From Halobacillus kuroshimensis DSM 18393 (GTDB lineage Bacteria > Bacillota > Bacilli > Bacillales > Halobacillaceae): a stretch of DNA of 64,000 nt. The position numbers and the translations under genes were made by a program. Positions within the stretch are counted from its first letter, which is position 1, and each line of letters opens with the position of its first letter. The notes below the pieces were generated by a model, which searched no databases, was not told the origin of the DNA, and saw nothing but the letters and a program-made list of their open reading frames with translations. The DNA is taken from assembly GCF_000425705.1 (NCBI RefSeq), contig NZ_AUDY01000009.1, positions 372,001 to 436,000 of the forward strand, read 5' to 3'. This document shows, one piece after another, positions 24,578 to 33,611 of the stretch.

Positions 24578-25708
24578 TTACGCGTGGGCAATTTCTTTTA
24601 AAGCTTCCAACACAGGTGTGTAGGAGTAGCCAAGATCACGGGCAACCGCTTCGTACGTCAAGTGACCGTTAGCTGTGTTGACCCCTTCTTCAATCGCTTT
24701 GTTATCATTCACTGCAGCGGTAACTCCTTTGCTGGCGATCTGCAGGGCGTAGGGAATGGTGACGTTTGTCAGTCCAATCGTCGCCGTGCGTGGTACAGCT
24801 CCCGGGATGTTGGCGACAGCATAGTGAAGGACACCGTGTTTTTCATAAATTGGATCATCGTGAGTGGTAATGTGATCCACTGTTTCGAAGTTCCCGCCCT
24901 GATCAATAGCAACGTCAACGATGACAGAACCTTCTTTCATGGATTTCACCATATCTTCAGAAACCAGCTTCGGTGCTTTAGCTCCAGGGATAAGAACCGC
25001 GCCGATGACAAGGTCTGCATCTTTCACAGATTCAGCAATGTTATACGGGTTGGACATCAATGTCTGGATGTCGGAACCGAACTGATCGTCAAGTTCACGG
25101 AGGCGTGTCGGATTAAGGTCAAGAATGGTCACCTGAGCACCGAGACCAATTGCGATTTTCGCAGCGTTCGTACCAACGATTCCGCCGCCGATGATGACCA
25201 CTTTACCGCGGGAAACGCCTGGAACACCGCTCAATAGTATGCCCATGCCGCCGTAGGATTTCTCAAGGTACTGGGCACCGATCTGGGTAGCCATCCGCCC
25301 GGCTACTTCACTCATTGGTGTAAGCAGAGGGAGTTTTTGATCAGCAGAAACGGTTTCGTAAGCGATTGCCGTTACTTCATTTTCCACAAGTGCCTTCGTC
25401 AATTCAGGCTCTGCCGCCAGGTGAAGGTAGGTGAAAAGAATTAATCCTTTACGGAAATAAGGATATTCTGAAGCCAGTGGTTCTTTAACTTTCATAACCA
25501 TTTCAGAAGCAGCCCACAGTTCTGAAGCGCTTTCAATAAGCTCAGCACCAGAGGCTTGATATTCTTCGTTCGTGAAGTTACTGCCAAGACCGGCATCGAC
25601 TTCAATGTATACTTTATGTCCTGCTTTTGTAAGGTTTACAACCCCTGATGGTGTAATAGCTACACGGTTTTCGTTGTTTTTAATCTCTTTCGGTACTCCG
25701 ATAATCAT
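24578..25708 (-). CDS. ald: Alanine dehydrogenase
   Basis: The 376-residue enzyme starts [18 protein letters not shown], the family N-terminus, and has the nucleotide-binding segment [17 protein letters not shown] and [12 protein letters not shown] near the active site. It interconverts L-alanine with pyruvate and ammonium using NAD+. The start at 25708 follows AAAGGTGG; longer in-frame starts fall in the upstream gap. A TATACT -10 element lies at 25746-25751 without a recognisable -35, as expected for a promoter that needs an activator; the AdeR-type activator gene lies immediately upstream. Confidence 0.96.
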   Translation of the reverse strand: MIIGVPKEIKNNENRVAITPSGVVNLTKAGHKVYIEVDAGLGSNFTNEEYQASGAELIESASELWAASEMVMKVKEPLASEYPYFRKGLILFTYLHLAAEPELTKALVENEVTAIAYETVSADQKLPLLTPMSEVAGRMATQIGAQYLEKSYGGMGILLSGVPGVSRGKVVIIGGGIVGTNAAKIAIGLGAQVTILDLNPTRLRELDDQFGSDIQTLMSNPYNIAESVKDADLVIGAVLIPGAKAPKLVSEDMVKSMKEGSVIVDVAIDQGGNFETVDHITTHDDPIYEKHGVLHYAVANIPGAVPRTATIGLTNVTIPYALQIASKGVTAAVNDNKAIEEGVNTANGHLTYEAVARDLGYSYTPVLEALKEIAHA

Positions 25709-25799
25709 AAGAAAATGACCACCTTTCAGAACAATTTGTAAGAAAAGTATAGCCCGGGAAATGAGTTTTTTGTTTAGCAGAAAATGAGAAAATAAAGAA

Positions 25800-25827
25800 G
25801 AGGATTTGTGAAAAATCACAAATCCTC
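25800..25827 (-). terminator. Hairpin at the end of adeR
   Basis: A perfect 12-bp stem (GAGGATTTGTGA/TCACAAATCCTC) overlaps the last codons of adeR and is followed on the minus strand by TTCTTTATTTTC. It probably separates adeR from ald, so the two are regulated independently despite being in tandem. Confidence 0.7.
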
Positions 25828-27066
25828 TTTTTCTTGTTCATCGATTAGCAAATCTATGAACAGCATCATTTTTTGACTGGCATTTTTATAGTCGATTCCG
25901 CCGATTTCCCGGATCCTTTTCAGCCGGTAATTCAATGTGTTGGTGTGAATATGCATGTCTTCGGCTGCTTTATGGACGTTGCTGTTATGAGCAAGGAAGA
26001 CCTTCAACGTTTCAAGAAGGGCCGCCCGGTTATCTTCATCATACACCTTGATTTTGCGGAGGGCATCATTATGGTAATGTTCTTTCCTCTGCAGCTCGGC
26101 AATTTCATTAATGAACTGATAGATGCCGAGGTCCTGGTAATGATCCACTTCAGCAAGGGCTTTCGGGAATTGATCCTTCAACTCAAGCACTTTAAGGGCC
26201 TGCTTGTAGCTGGAGTGGATCAGCGACGGTGTGTGGTAGACGAGGCCGACGGCTCCCTTTAAATCATCGAAGTTCAGCCGTTCTTTCATTTTCTGGGTGA
26301 AATCGTTCAGAAAAGCACGGCTCAAGTGTTCCGCCTCTTCTTTAGGGTCTGTCCGTACAAGCAGGATCAGCTGATGATCGTCAAAAATCCGGCTGACAAT
26401 CCTTGTCTGGTACAGTGTCTCTGATAAATAGTAGGCCTGACGTTCGACAGACTGACTGAGGTCTTCTGTAAATTCGAAGACAGCTACACAAAGCTGACCC
26501 TGGAGGTTCATTTGATATTTTTTTCCCAGTCGTTTGATATCGGAGGAGTTTTCCAAAGCGCCGGTTAACAGCTGCCAGAAAAACTCTTTTTGGTTTTCTT
26601 CGGATTTCTTTTTCTTCGCCTGCTGGCGGAGCAGGTGCTGACTTACGATGCGGGCGGCATCTTCAATGGTCTGAAGATGCTCTTCCGTGATCGTCAATTC
26701 CGCGGTCTGTGCCCAGATGAAGCCGAGGATGTCCTCTTTATGCCTTACCGATACGGCAAGCCTGCGGCCGAGGCCGATGTCATCAATCGGAGGGACGATG
26801 ACAGGGCGTCCGCTTTCGAAAAGCCTGGCCATAATGCCGTGCTTCCATAAGCCGTTGACGACGCTCTCCGGTACTTTCCGGCGCATGATCGTAGCCGTTC
26901 TGGCATCATCCACACGTTCTTCATGTTTGCTGTAGGAAACAATCTGATGATTGGCATCTTCGATTGTTACGGGGCATCCAAGGCTTTCGGCGATTCGATC
27001 GGCTAATCCTTCGGGAGAATCAATCAGATCGTTCAATGTTTTAGGGGTACGTGGTGATGGACTCAT
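25816..27066 (-). CDS. adeR: PucR/CdaR-family regulator, probable alanine-responsive activator AdeR
   Basis: A 416-residue protein with an N-terminal sensory region, a GGDEF-like middle domain and a C-terminal PucR helix-turn-helix ([23 protein letters not shown]). It lies directly upstream of ald in the same direction. In Bacillus subtilis the PucR-type protein AdeR activates ald in response to alanine, so the same function is likely. The start at 27066 lies behind AAGGAG; the ATG at 27090 lacks a site. Confidence 0.85.
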   Translation of the reverse strand: MSPSPRTPKTLNDLIDSPEGLADRIAESLGCPVTIEDANHQIVSYSKHEERVDDARTATIMRRKVPESVVNGLWKHGIMARLFESGRPVIVPPIDDIGLGRRLAVSVRHKEDILGFIWAQTAELTITEEHLQTIEDAARIVSQHLLRQQAKKKKSEENQKEFFWQLLTGALENSSDIKRLGKKYQMNLQGQLCVAVFEFTEDLSQSVERQAYYLSETLYQTRIVSRIFDDHQLILLVRTDPKEEAEHLSRAFLNDFTQKMKERLNFDDLKGAVGLVYHTPSLIHSSYKQALKVLELKDQFPKALAEVDHYQDLGIYQFINEIAELQRKEHYHNDALRKIKVYDEDNRAALLETLKVFLAHNSNVHKAAEDMHIHTNTLNYRLKRIREIGGIDYKNASQKMMLFIDLLIDEQEKEDL

Positions 27067-27251
27067 AGACGTTCTCCTTCTTTCAATCATTACTTCTATT
27101 CTATCATGGTTTTCCGTATGCAGACATGACCATTTTCCCTTGCTTATTTTGTGTATTTATACGAAGATAGAAAGATCTGTTTGTGTAAAACGACAAAAGG
27201 CAGAAAGCGTTTCATAAAACAACAGGAATTTTTTACATAAGGAGGAGCAGC

Positions 27252-28328
27252 ATGAGTAGAATTTTTAAGATTGCCAGTGCATTTATCGGAATTATTGTAG
27301 GAGCAGGTTTCGCTTCCGGCCAGGAAGTGTTGTTGTATTTCACCAGCTTCGGACATATGGGTACCGCGGGGGCCGTACTGGCCACAGCCTTTTTCGCCTA
27401 CATGGGGATGATGCTGACAAGACTCGGCACCCGGATGAAAGCCGATTCTCATAAAGAAGCCGTCCACCGTGTGAGCGGCTGGCGCTGGCTGGGATGGGTC
27501 GTCGATGCGGTTATCATTTTCACGTTATTCGGCGTAGGTGTTGTCATGATTGCTGGAGCAGGTTCGATTCCAAGTCAGCAGTTCGGAATTCCAGCAATCA
27601 CAGGTGTCATTTTCATGTGCGTCATCGTAACGTCTGCCCTATTGTTGAATGTCGACAAAGTGGTAAAGATTATCGGCAGTATTACCCCGTTTTTAATATT
27701 GACTGTCGTGGTTATTTCTATCTATAGTTTGATGTCGATGGATAAAAGCTTTGCTGTTTTGGAAGCGACCGCCCTGAAGCAGCCGAGTGACTTTTCCTAT
27801 TGGTTCATTTCTGCCATGAACTATGTGTCGTTTAATATCGCAGTCGGTGCTTCGATGGCTCTATTGATGGGCGGGAACGAAACAGATGAAAAAACCTCTG
27901 CGCTTGGCGGACTTTTTGGCGGACTCGGTCTCGGTCTGATGATCGTGCTCAGCCATCTTGCCATTTTTTCAAGAGTCGATTCCATTGCGGGGTACGACAT
28001 GCCGCTGCTGGCTTTAGTGGACGAGCTGTCGCCGGTGCTCGGGGCGTTTTATTCCATCGTTTTATTCGGAATGGTATTCAACACCGCGGTCAGTATGTTC
28101 TTCTCTTTCGCTGCACGTTTTACAACACTGGGGACAGCCCGGCATAAAAAATTCGTTCTAATGACGATTGCGGCCGCTTTCGGATTGAGCTTCCTCGGAT
28201 TTACAGACCTCGTTTCCTTATTCTATCCTCTCATTGGAAATATGGGTCTCTTTTTAATTGCGGCACTCCTTGTTGCGCCGTTCCGGTTTAGGGCGGAAGA
28301 AAAAAAGAACAGCAAACAAGCAGCATAG
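27252..28328 (+). CDS. YkvI-family multi-pass membrane protein
   Basis: A 358-residue protein with about ten membrane helices. The N-terminal IASAFIGIIVGAGFASGQEVL and the segment SAMNYVSFNIAVGASMALLMGG are typical of YkvI-family proteins, distant relatives of LeuT-fold amino-acid and purine permeases. Substrate unknown. AAGGAGGAG precedes the ATG, and a terminator closes this single-gene unit. The position next to alanine metabolism may hint at amino-acid transport, but that is weak. Confidence 0.82.
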   Translation: MSRIFKIASAFIGIIVGAGFASGQEVLLYFTSFGHMGTAGAVLATAFFAYMGMMLTRLGTRMKADSHKEAVHRVSGWRWLGWVVDAVIIFTLFGVGVVMIAGAGSIPSQQFGIPAITGVIFMCVIVTSALLLNVDKVVKIIGSITPFLILTVVVISIYSLMSMDKSFAVLEATALKQPSDFSYWFISAMNYVSFNIAVGASMALLMGGNETDEKTSALGGLFGGLGLGLMIVLSHLAIFSRVDSIAGYDMPLLALVDELSPVLGAFYSIVLFGMVFNTAVSMFFSFAARFTTLGTARHKKFVLMTIAAAFGLSFLGFTDLVSLFYPLIGNMGLFLIAALLVAPFRFRAEEKKNSKQAA

Positions 28329-28337
28329 CGGAGACAG

Positions 28338-28370
28338 CCCGGACTAATAACAGTCCGGGTTTTTCTTTTT
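28338..28370 (+). terminator. Intrinsic terminator after the YkvI-family gene
   Basis: CCCGGACT-aataac-AGTCCGGG followed by TTTTTC: a perfect 8-bp GC-rich stem with a T tract. Confidence 0.9.
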
Positions 28371-28384
28371 TGAAATATAATTAC

Positions 28385-28417
28385 GAATTTTCTAACATTT
28401 AATTGACATGAAAATTC
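28385..28417. promoter_or_regulatory. Inverted repeat flanking the MurNAc operon -35, candidate MurR operator
   Basis: GAATTTTC at 28385-28392 and its exact inverse GAAAATTC at 28410-28417 flank the -35 hexamer; the second copy also sits in the palindrome ATGAA-aa-TTCAT between -35 and -10. An RpiR/MurR repressor is encoded in the operon, and a repressor bound here would block RNA polymerase. Confidence 0.5.
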
Positions 28418-28431
28418 ATACGCTCTATAAT
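28403..28431 (+). promoter_or_regulatory. Sigma-A promoter of the MurNAc operon
   Basis: TTGACA at 28403-28408 and TATAAT at 28426-28431, both perfect, with an optimal 17-bp spacer. The -10 overlaps an ATG at 28430, which rules out that codon as the murK start. Confidence 0.85.
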
Positions 28432-28459
28432 GAGTTCAACAAGGTTTGGGAGGAAGCCC

Positions 28460-29419
28460 ATGACGTACATCATAGGTATTGACGGTGGAGGAACCAAAAC
28501 GACCTGTCTGTTTTTGAAAGCGGACGAAAGGGCGTATCCAAAGCGGCCGCTGATGGTGAAAGGGCCGGGGACAAACCCACACGTCGTTGGTTTTGAGGAA
28601 GCCGGGAGAAGACTTGAGAGCCTGATCCGGCACGGAATGAAGACGTTCTCCCTGGCACCGCAGGAAATATCAGGAGCAGGAATGGGACTGGCAGGAGTCG
28701 GCAGGCGGGATGAGATCGAACAGATGGTGGGTACAATGCGTACTATTTTTTTTAATCCATATTTTTCAGAAAATTTAAACTTGTACATCACATCCGATGT
28801 GCATGCGGCGTTGAAGGGATCGCTGGCCCCAGGCATAGAGGAAGGGATGCTGTTGATTTCCGGCACGGGCTCCAATGCTGTTGGAATAACAGCGGAGGGA
28901 AAAATTGTGACATGCGGGGGATGGGGACATCTAATTGGAGATGAAGGCAGCGGTTATCACCTTTCTTTGAAAGCGTTATCAAAAGTGGCTAAGGCAGCGG
29001 ATGGGCGCGGAGAGCCTACACAAATGACTTCTTATATTCTGCGTGCTTGCGGTTTAGAGCGACCGGAACAGTTGATTCGGTGTCTGTATGATCGTCCTTT
29101 TGAGAAGAAGGAAGTCGCTGCTTTGGCTCCTTACATCATCGAAGCTTCTGAACAGGGCGATAAGGCAGCGGTGGATCTGCTGAAGGAAGCGGCAGAAGAG
29201 CTGGTGCTTCATATTGAAAGTCTCGTTAAGCAGGGAGTGGATCCGAAAGCGCCTGTTTCAGCAGCGGGTTCCATCCTTACATACTCCCAAGTTCTTCGAA
29301 ATCATGTTGGAAAGCTGTTGGAAGACAGGCAGTTCGGTCCCTTGACCGATCCTTACGCTCCACCGGAATATGGAGCGGCTTTACTTGGCAGATCAGCCGG
29401 AATGGAAAAAGAAAGGTGA
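28460..29419 (+). CDS. murK: BadF/BadG-type N-acetylmuramic acid/N-acetylglucosamine kinase
   Basis: The 319-residue protein is an ASKHA-fold sugar kinase: phosphate-1 loop IGIDGGGTKTTC at the N-terminus, GTGSNAVG and GDEGSGYHL further on. With murQ as next gene it should phosphorylate imported MurNAc (and GlcNAc) at C6. A kinase of this family with that dual activity, MurK, is known from Clostridium acetobutylicum. The start ATG 28460 lies behind GGGAGGA and downstream of the promoter. It replaces the phosphorylating PTS used by E. coli, consistent with an ABC transporter in this operon. Confidence 0.88.
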   Translation: MTYIIGIDGGGTKTTCLFLKADERAYPKRPLMVKGPGTNPHVVGFEEAGRRLESLIRHGMKTFSLAPQEISGAGMGLAGVGRRDEIEQMVGTMRTIFFNPYFSENLNLYITSDVHAALKGSLAPGIEEGMLLISGTGSNAVGITAEGKIVTCGGWGHLIGDEGSGYHLSLKALSKVAKAADGRGEPTQMTSYILRACGLERPEQLIRCLYDRPFEKKEVAALAPYIIEASEQGDKAAVDLLKEAAEELVLHIESLVKQGVDPKAPVSAAGSILTYSQVLRNHVGKLLEDRQFGPLTDPYAPPEYGAALLGRSAGMEKER

Positions 29420-29426
29420 TGGACTC

Positions 29427-30332
29427 ATGACAGATTCCCTTACATTTTTAACGACGGAACAGAGGAACGCACGGACGATACATATGGACGAGATGACAAC
29501 AGTAGAAATGCTGACGGTGATGAACGACGAAGATCATAAAGCAGCGGAGGCTGTGAAAAACGTACTGCCGGCGATTACAAAAGCTGTCGACCACATCGCA
29601 GAAGCCTTGAAAAACGGGGGCCGCTTATTTTACGTCGGCGCAGGAACGAGTGGAAGACTCGGCGTGCTTGATGCATCGGAGTGTCCGCCGACATTTATGG
29701 TTGACCCTTCGCTTGTGCAGGCAGTGATGGCCGGAGGCGGCCGGGCATTTACAGAAGCAAAGGAAAACTCCGAAGATAACGAAAATCAGGGCCGGGAAGA
29801 TTTGAAGGCCCGCGGATTCAGCAAAAAGGATGTCGTCGTCGGGATTACTGCCAGCGGCCGGACCCCTTATCCTATCGGAGCGCTGACTTATGCCGGGGAG
29901 GTCGGCGCTTTTACAATCTCTCTCTCCTGTAATGATAAGTCTGAAATCAGTGGGAAGGCCGATTGTCCGATCGAAGTCATCGTCGGACCAGAAGTATTGA
30001 CAGGGTCCACCCGTTTGAAGTCAGCGACGGCTCATAAGATGGTATTGAACATGCTGAGCACAGCTGTGATGGTCAAGCTTGGAAAGGTGTATGAAAACCT
30101 GATGGTGGATGTGCATGCAAACAACTACAAACTGCGGGAGAGGGCTAAAAGCATTTTAATGGAAGCGGCCGGGACTTCCTATGAGGAAGCGGAAGAGGCT
30201 CTGCAGAAAGCGCAGCATCAGGTGAAACCTGCCATCGTTATGTTGAAAAGGAAGGTGTCCTTTGAAGAAGCTAAACGTCTCCTCGATACCTGTGACGGGC
30301 AGCTCCGGGATGCGGTGAATGCGAAAACTTAA
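29427..30332 (+). CDS. murQ: N-acetylmuramic acid 6-phosphate etherase
   Basis: A 301-residue SIS-domain enzyme with the family signatures VGAGTSGRLGVLDASECPPTF and GITASGRTPY. It cleaves the lactyl ether of MurNAc-6-phosphate to give GlcNAc-6-phosphate and D-lactate in the cytoplasm. The start at 29427 follows AAAGGTGA, 7 bp after murK. The D-lactate produced is the likely substrate of the dehydrogenase encoded at the end of the operon. No nagA or nagB gene is in this operon, so GlcNAc-6-phosphate must be handled elsewhere. Confidence 0.95.
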   Translation: MTDSLTFLTTEQRNARTIHMDEMTTVEMLTVMNDEDHKAAEAVKNVLPAITKAVDHIAEALKNGGRLFYVGAGTSGRLGVLDASECPPTFMVDPSLVQAVMAGGGRAFTEAKENSEDNENQGREDLKARGFSKKDVVVGITASGRTPYPIGALTYAGEVGAFTISLSCNDKSEISGKADCPIEVIVGPEVLTGSTRLKSATAHKMVLNMLSTAVMVKLGKVYENLMVDVHANNYKLRERAKSILMEAAGTSYEEAEEALQKAQHQVKPAIVMLKRKVSFEEAKRLLDTCDGQLRDAVNAKT

Positions 30333-30358
30333 TTTGAAAACCACACGTTGGTTTCAAA
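30333..30358 (+). promoter_or_regulatory. Hairpin or operator between murQ and the ABC genes
   Basis: TTTGAAAACCA and TTGGTTTCAAA form a near-perfect inverted repeat directly after the murQ stop. There is no T tract, so a processing or stability hairpin, or an extra regulator site, is more likely than a terminator. Confidence 0.4.
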
Positions 30359-30389
30359 TACATGATTTCATTCAAAAAAGGGGGAGCTT

Positions 30390-31766
30390 ATGTTGAGTTT
30401 ATGGAGGAAAACATCAGCTTGGTTGATTGTCGCCGTTTTATTTGGTTTTCTTTTACTCGTCGGTTGTGCACCCGGAGCAGGGACAGAAGAGACAGATAGT
30501 GAGGGCAGCGAAGAGGAGTCTTCTTCAGAGAACAGCGGAGAAGAATCGGGAGAGGTTTCGGGAGAACTTGAAATTCAGTATTTTGTCGGCGGTTATGGAG
30601 ATTCCTGGTGGAAAGAGGTTATCGGTGATTTCCAGGAGGAGTATCCGGATGTCACGATTACGGAGCATGCCGGTCCGAACATTAACGAAGAAATGCGTTC
30701 CCGCTGGGTTTCGGACGATCCGCCTGATGTCGTCTACATCGATGGAGCAGGCTCCAGTGAAACACAGATGGTGGAAGACGGTCAGTTGATGGACTTGACC
30801 GACTGGATGGAAGGCGTCGAGCTTGAGGATGGTACGGCTTTGAGCGAGAGCTTTATCGTCGATCCGGCTGATTATGATGGCAGCGTATACAGCCTGCCGC
30901 TTGTTTTTGATACATGGGGAACGTGGTATGACAATGCCTGGTTTGAAGAAAAAGGCTGGGAGGTTCCAAAAGATTTTCCTGGATTTATGGACACGATGGG
31001 GCAGATCAAAGACGAAGAGGGCATCGCTCCTTTTGTCACCACTGGTCAGTACCCGTATTACTTCCTGCGCGGTGTGCTGTATCCCGCCTTCGGTGCGGCC
31101 GGCGGGGATGAGCTTTTGACGGATGTGATTAAAGGTAATGAAGGGGCCTGGACGAGCGATCCGGTTCTTGATGTTATGAAAAAAGTCGAGCAGATGCAGG
31201 CAGAAGGCATGATTGATGATGGGTTCGGTGCTTTGAACCATACGCAGTCCCAGATGAACTTCCTTCTTCATGACAATGCGTTCATTCCTGTAGGATTCTG
31301 GCTGCCTAACGAAATGGCCAACGATACACCGGATGACTTCGAGTATGGATTCGTTCCATCACCGATGCAGGATGAAGGAGAGCCTTATGCCATCGTTCCT
31401 GACCTTCGTCCACTGGCTATCGCTGAAAAAGCAGAAAACAAGGAAGCAGCCAAAGCGTTTGTCGAGTTTGTTTTCACAAAAGAGTATGCGAAGAGCTTCT
31501 CTGAACATACAGGAGCAATCATGAACCTGCAGGGGGTTGATTTATCTTCCAGTGAAGAAGTGCCTTCCTTCTTGATCGAAGCGAATGAAATGATCAACGA
31601 TCCGGAACAGGTGCAGATTCATCAGAAGCCCCACCCAATGAGTTCAGAGCTGGAAACGCCGATCAGCAACTCGCTCGTTTCCCTCATGCTCGGAAACATA
31701 ACCGCAGAGGAATTCGTGGAGGAAGCTGAAAAAGCCGCAGCTGAATACCGCAGCAGTTTAGAGTAG
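30390..31766 (+). CDS. Sugar ABC transporter substrate-binding lipoprotein (MurNAc operon)
   Basis: A 458-residue family 1 extracellular sugar-binding protein. The lipoprotein signal ends in LLLVGC (Cys26) and is followed by a Ser/Glu-rich linker; the body has EYPDVTITEHAGPNINEE and DPPDVVYIDG patterns common to the MalE/UgpB group. It should bind MurNAc or a muropeptide-derived sugar released from peptidoglycan. GGGGGAG precedes the ATG. The operon has no ATP-binding subunit; a shared MsmX-type ATPase encoded elsewhere is usual in Bacillus. Confidence 0.9.
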   Translation: MLSLWRKTSAWLIVAVLFGFLLLVGCAPGAGTEETDSEGSEEESSSENSGEESGEVSGELEIQYFVGGYGDSWWKEVIGDFQEEYPDVTITEHAGPNINEEMRSRWVSDDPPDVVYIDGAGSSETQMVEDGQLMDLTDWMEGVELEDGTALSESFIVDPADYDGSVYSLPLVFDTWGTWYDNAWFEEKGWEVPKDFPGFMDTMGQIKDEEGIAPFVTTGQYPYYFLRGVLYPAFGAAGGDELLTDVIKGNEGAWTSDPVLDVMKKVEQMQAEGMIDDGFGALNHTQSQMNFLLHDNAFIPVGFWLPNEMANDTPDDFEYGFVPSPMQDEGEPYAIVPDLRPLAIAEKAENKEAAKAFVEFVFTKEYAKSFSEHTGAIMNLQGVDLSSSEEVPSFLIEANEMINDPEQVQIHQKPHPMSSELETPISNSLVSLMLGNITAEEFVEEAEKAAAEYRSSLE

Positions 31767-31781
31767 GCTCACATGGAAGGA

Positions 31782-31817
31782 GGAATGGGAAGGCTCTTGT
31801 CTTCACATTCCTTTTTT
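31782..31817 (+). terminator. Internal attenuator after the binding-protein gene
   Basis: GGAATG...CATTCC with an inner GAAG/CTTC pairing, followed by six T residues, lies between the binding protein and the first permease. Such leaky terminators let the binding protein be made in excess over the membrane subunits. Confidence 0.7.
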
Positions 31818-31847
31818 CATAACCATACAGAAAGAGAGGGAAGTGTG

Positions 31848-32741
31848 ATGGTCCAATCGCGCAGGCAGAGGAATCTATTTCTCGCATTTTGTCTTGTTCC
31901 AACGTTCATCCTGTTTTCTGTTTTCACCCTTTATCCATTATTCAACGGTCTTTATTATTCGTTTTTTGAATGGTCCGGTGCATCGTCGCTGGCGGAATTT
32001 GTCGGGTTTGATAACTACCGCCGGCTGTTCAGTGATGAGATTATCCCCAGAACCATCCTTCACGATTATTTCCTTGTTGTGACCAAAGTGGTCGGGATCA
32101 TGATTTTGTCGACATTTTTTGCCGTCGCTTTGACACAGCTGAAAATTAAAGAAGCCCCTTTCTACCGCATCGTCTTCTTCTTTCCCAACATTATGTCGGT
32201 GGTGGTCATCGGTATCTTATGGATGTTCATCTATAATCCGAGTCTCGGTCTCGTCAACTCCGGTCTTGAGCTGATTGGTCTGGAAAGCTGGACGAAACCG
32301 TGGCTCGGCAGTGAGGACTGGGCGCTTCCAAGCCTTGTACTTCCTTCTGTCTGGGCTGGGATCGGATTGTTCATGCTCATGCTGATGGGCGGGATTTCCA
32401 ACATTTCGAAAAGCTATTATGAAGCCGCTGAGATCGACGGGGCGACAGAGTGGCAGCAGTTTTGGAAAGTGACCCTGCCGCTCATCTGGCCGCAGATTAA
32501 GATCAGCATTTTATACATCATCATTACGACATTGAATGGTTCCTTCATCATTGTCCAGGTTATGACAAAGGGCGGGCCGAACAATTCGACCCATGTGATG
32601 GGATCGTATTTATATGAACAGGCATTTGTTAAGTACAATTTCGGCTATGGCGCAACGATTGGTGTAATGATTTTAATTCTATCGTTGGTCACGGTTCTTA
32701 TTATGCAGTTTTTTATGAGAAGGGAAAAAGTGGAATATTAA
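31848..32741 (+). CDS. Sugar ABC transporter permease (MalF/UgpA type)
   Basis: A 297-residue permease with six predicted helices and the ABC-interaction loop EAAEIDGATEWQQFWKVTLPLIWP. The start at 31848 follows AGAGAGGG; an in-frame ATG at 31773 would place the attenuator inside the gene and is rejected. It pairs with the next gene to form the channel of the presumed MurNAc importer. Confidence 0.92.
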   Translation: MVQSRRQRNLFLAFCLVPTFILFSVFTLYPLFNGLYYSFFEWSGASSLAEFVGFDNYRRLFSDEIIPRTILHDYFLVVTKVVGIMILSTFFAVALTQLKIKEAPFYRIVFFFPNIMSVVVIGILWMFIYNPSLGLVNSGLELIGLESWTKPWLGSEDWALPSLVLPSVWAGIGLFMLMLMGGISNISKSYYEAAEIDGATEWQQFWKVTLPLIWPQIKISILYIIITTLNGSFIIVQVMTKGGPNNSTHVMGSYLYEQAFVKYNFGYGATIGVMILILSLVTVLIMQFFMRREKVEY

Positions 32742-32760
32742 CAGACAGGAGGGGAATGGA

Positions 32761-33597
32761 GTGCAGACAGGAAAATTCTTTTCACGTACCATCGTTCGAA
32801 TTCCTTTGATCATCTGGACACTCGCTGTTCTGTATCCGATCGTCTGGATGGTTCTGGGCGCGTTTAAATCGAACGCGGAAATTTACGCCAACCCGTGGGG
32901 ACTGCCGGAATCATTCAGCTTTGCCAATTTTGTGGATGCCTGGAGCAACTACAATATCGACACGAGTGTTTTCAACAGCTTCATTGTGACAGGTCTCGGT
33001 GCCACGTTAACGCTGATGATGGCGATTCCTACATCCTACGCGTTGGAGCGTATGCGTTTCCGCGGGAACCGTCTGTTGTTTACGCTGTATATTTCTGCGA
33101 TGATGATTCCAATGGTTCTCGGCTGGATTCCATTGTTCTTTTTATTGATGCAGCTGAACCTACTGGATAACATTTTCGGATTGAGCATCGTCTATGCGGT
33201 GAGCCAGCTGCCCTTCAGCATTTTCGTACTGACGAGCTTTATGGCTACGATACCGAAGTCACTGGAAGAAGCAGCAGCCATTGATGGGATGTCGCCGTAT
33301 GGCATCTTGTGGAAGGTAATTACTCCGCTCTCGACAACGGGTATCATTACCGTAACGATCATGAACATGATCCAGTTCTGGAATGAGTATTTTATGGCTT
33401 TAATCTTCCTGCAGACGGAAGAAAACTATACGCTGGCCCTGGCGATCGATTACATAAGCAATGAGACCCAGTACACCAACGCGTGGGGAACCTTATTTGC
33501 AAGCTTAGTGATTGCCATCGTTCCTGTCATCGTCCTGTATGCGATTTTCCAGCGGCGCATTGTCAAAGGAATGACAGAAGGAGCTATTAAAGGATAA
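32761..33597 (+). CDS. Sugar ABC transporter permease (MalG/UgpE type)
   Basis: A 278-residue second permease with the EAA loop EEAAAIDGMSPYGILWKVITPLS and a conserved PIVWMVLGAFKS near the N-terminus. It starts at GTG 32761 behind GGAGGGG, 19 bp after its partner. Together with the binding protein it completes the importer except for the ATPase. Confidence 0.92.
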   Translation: MQTGKFFSRTIVRIPLIIWTLAVLYPIVWMVLGAFKSNAEIYANPWGLPESFSFANFVDAWSNYNIDTSVFNSFIVTGLGATLTLMMAIPTSYALERMRFRGNRLLFTLYISAMMIPMVLGWIPLFFLLMQLNLLDNIFGLSIVYAVSQLPFSIFVLTSFMATIPKSLEEAAAIDGMSPYGILWKVITPLSTTGIITVTIMNMIQFWNEYFMALIFLQTEENYTLALAIDYISNETQYTNAWGTLFASLVIAIVPVIVLYAIFQRRIVKGMTEGAIKG

Positions 33598-33611
33598 GAG
33601 TGGTGGAAGAT

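Noticed and set aside
28430-28459. Upstream ATG of murK at 28430
   Set aside because: It overlaps the TATAAT of the operon promoter, so it would not be in the transcript.
30525-31271. 248-residue frame antisense to the sugar-binding protein gene
   Set aside because: Shadow frame within a clear lipoprotein gene.
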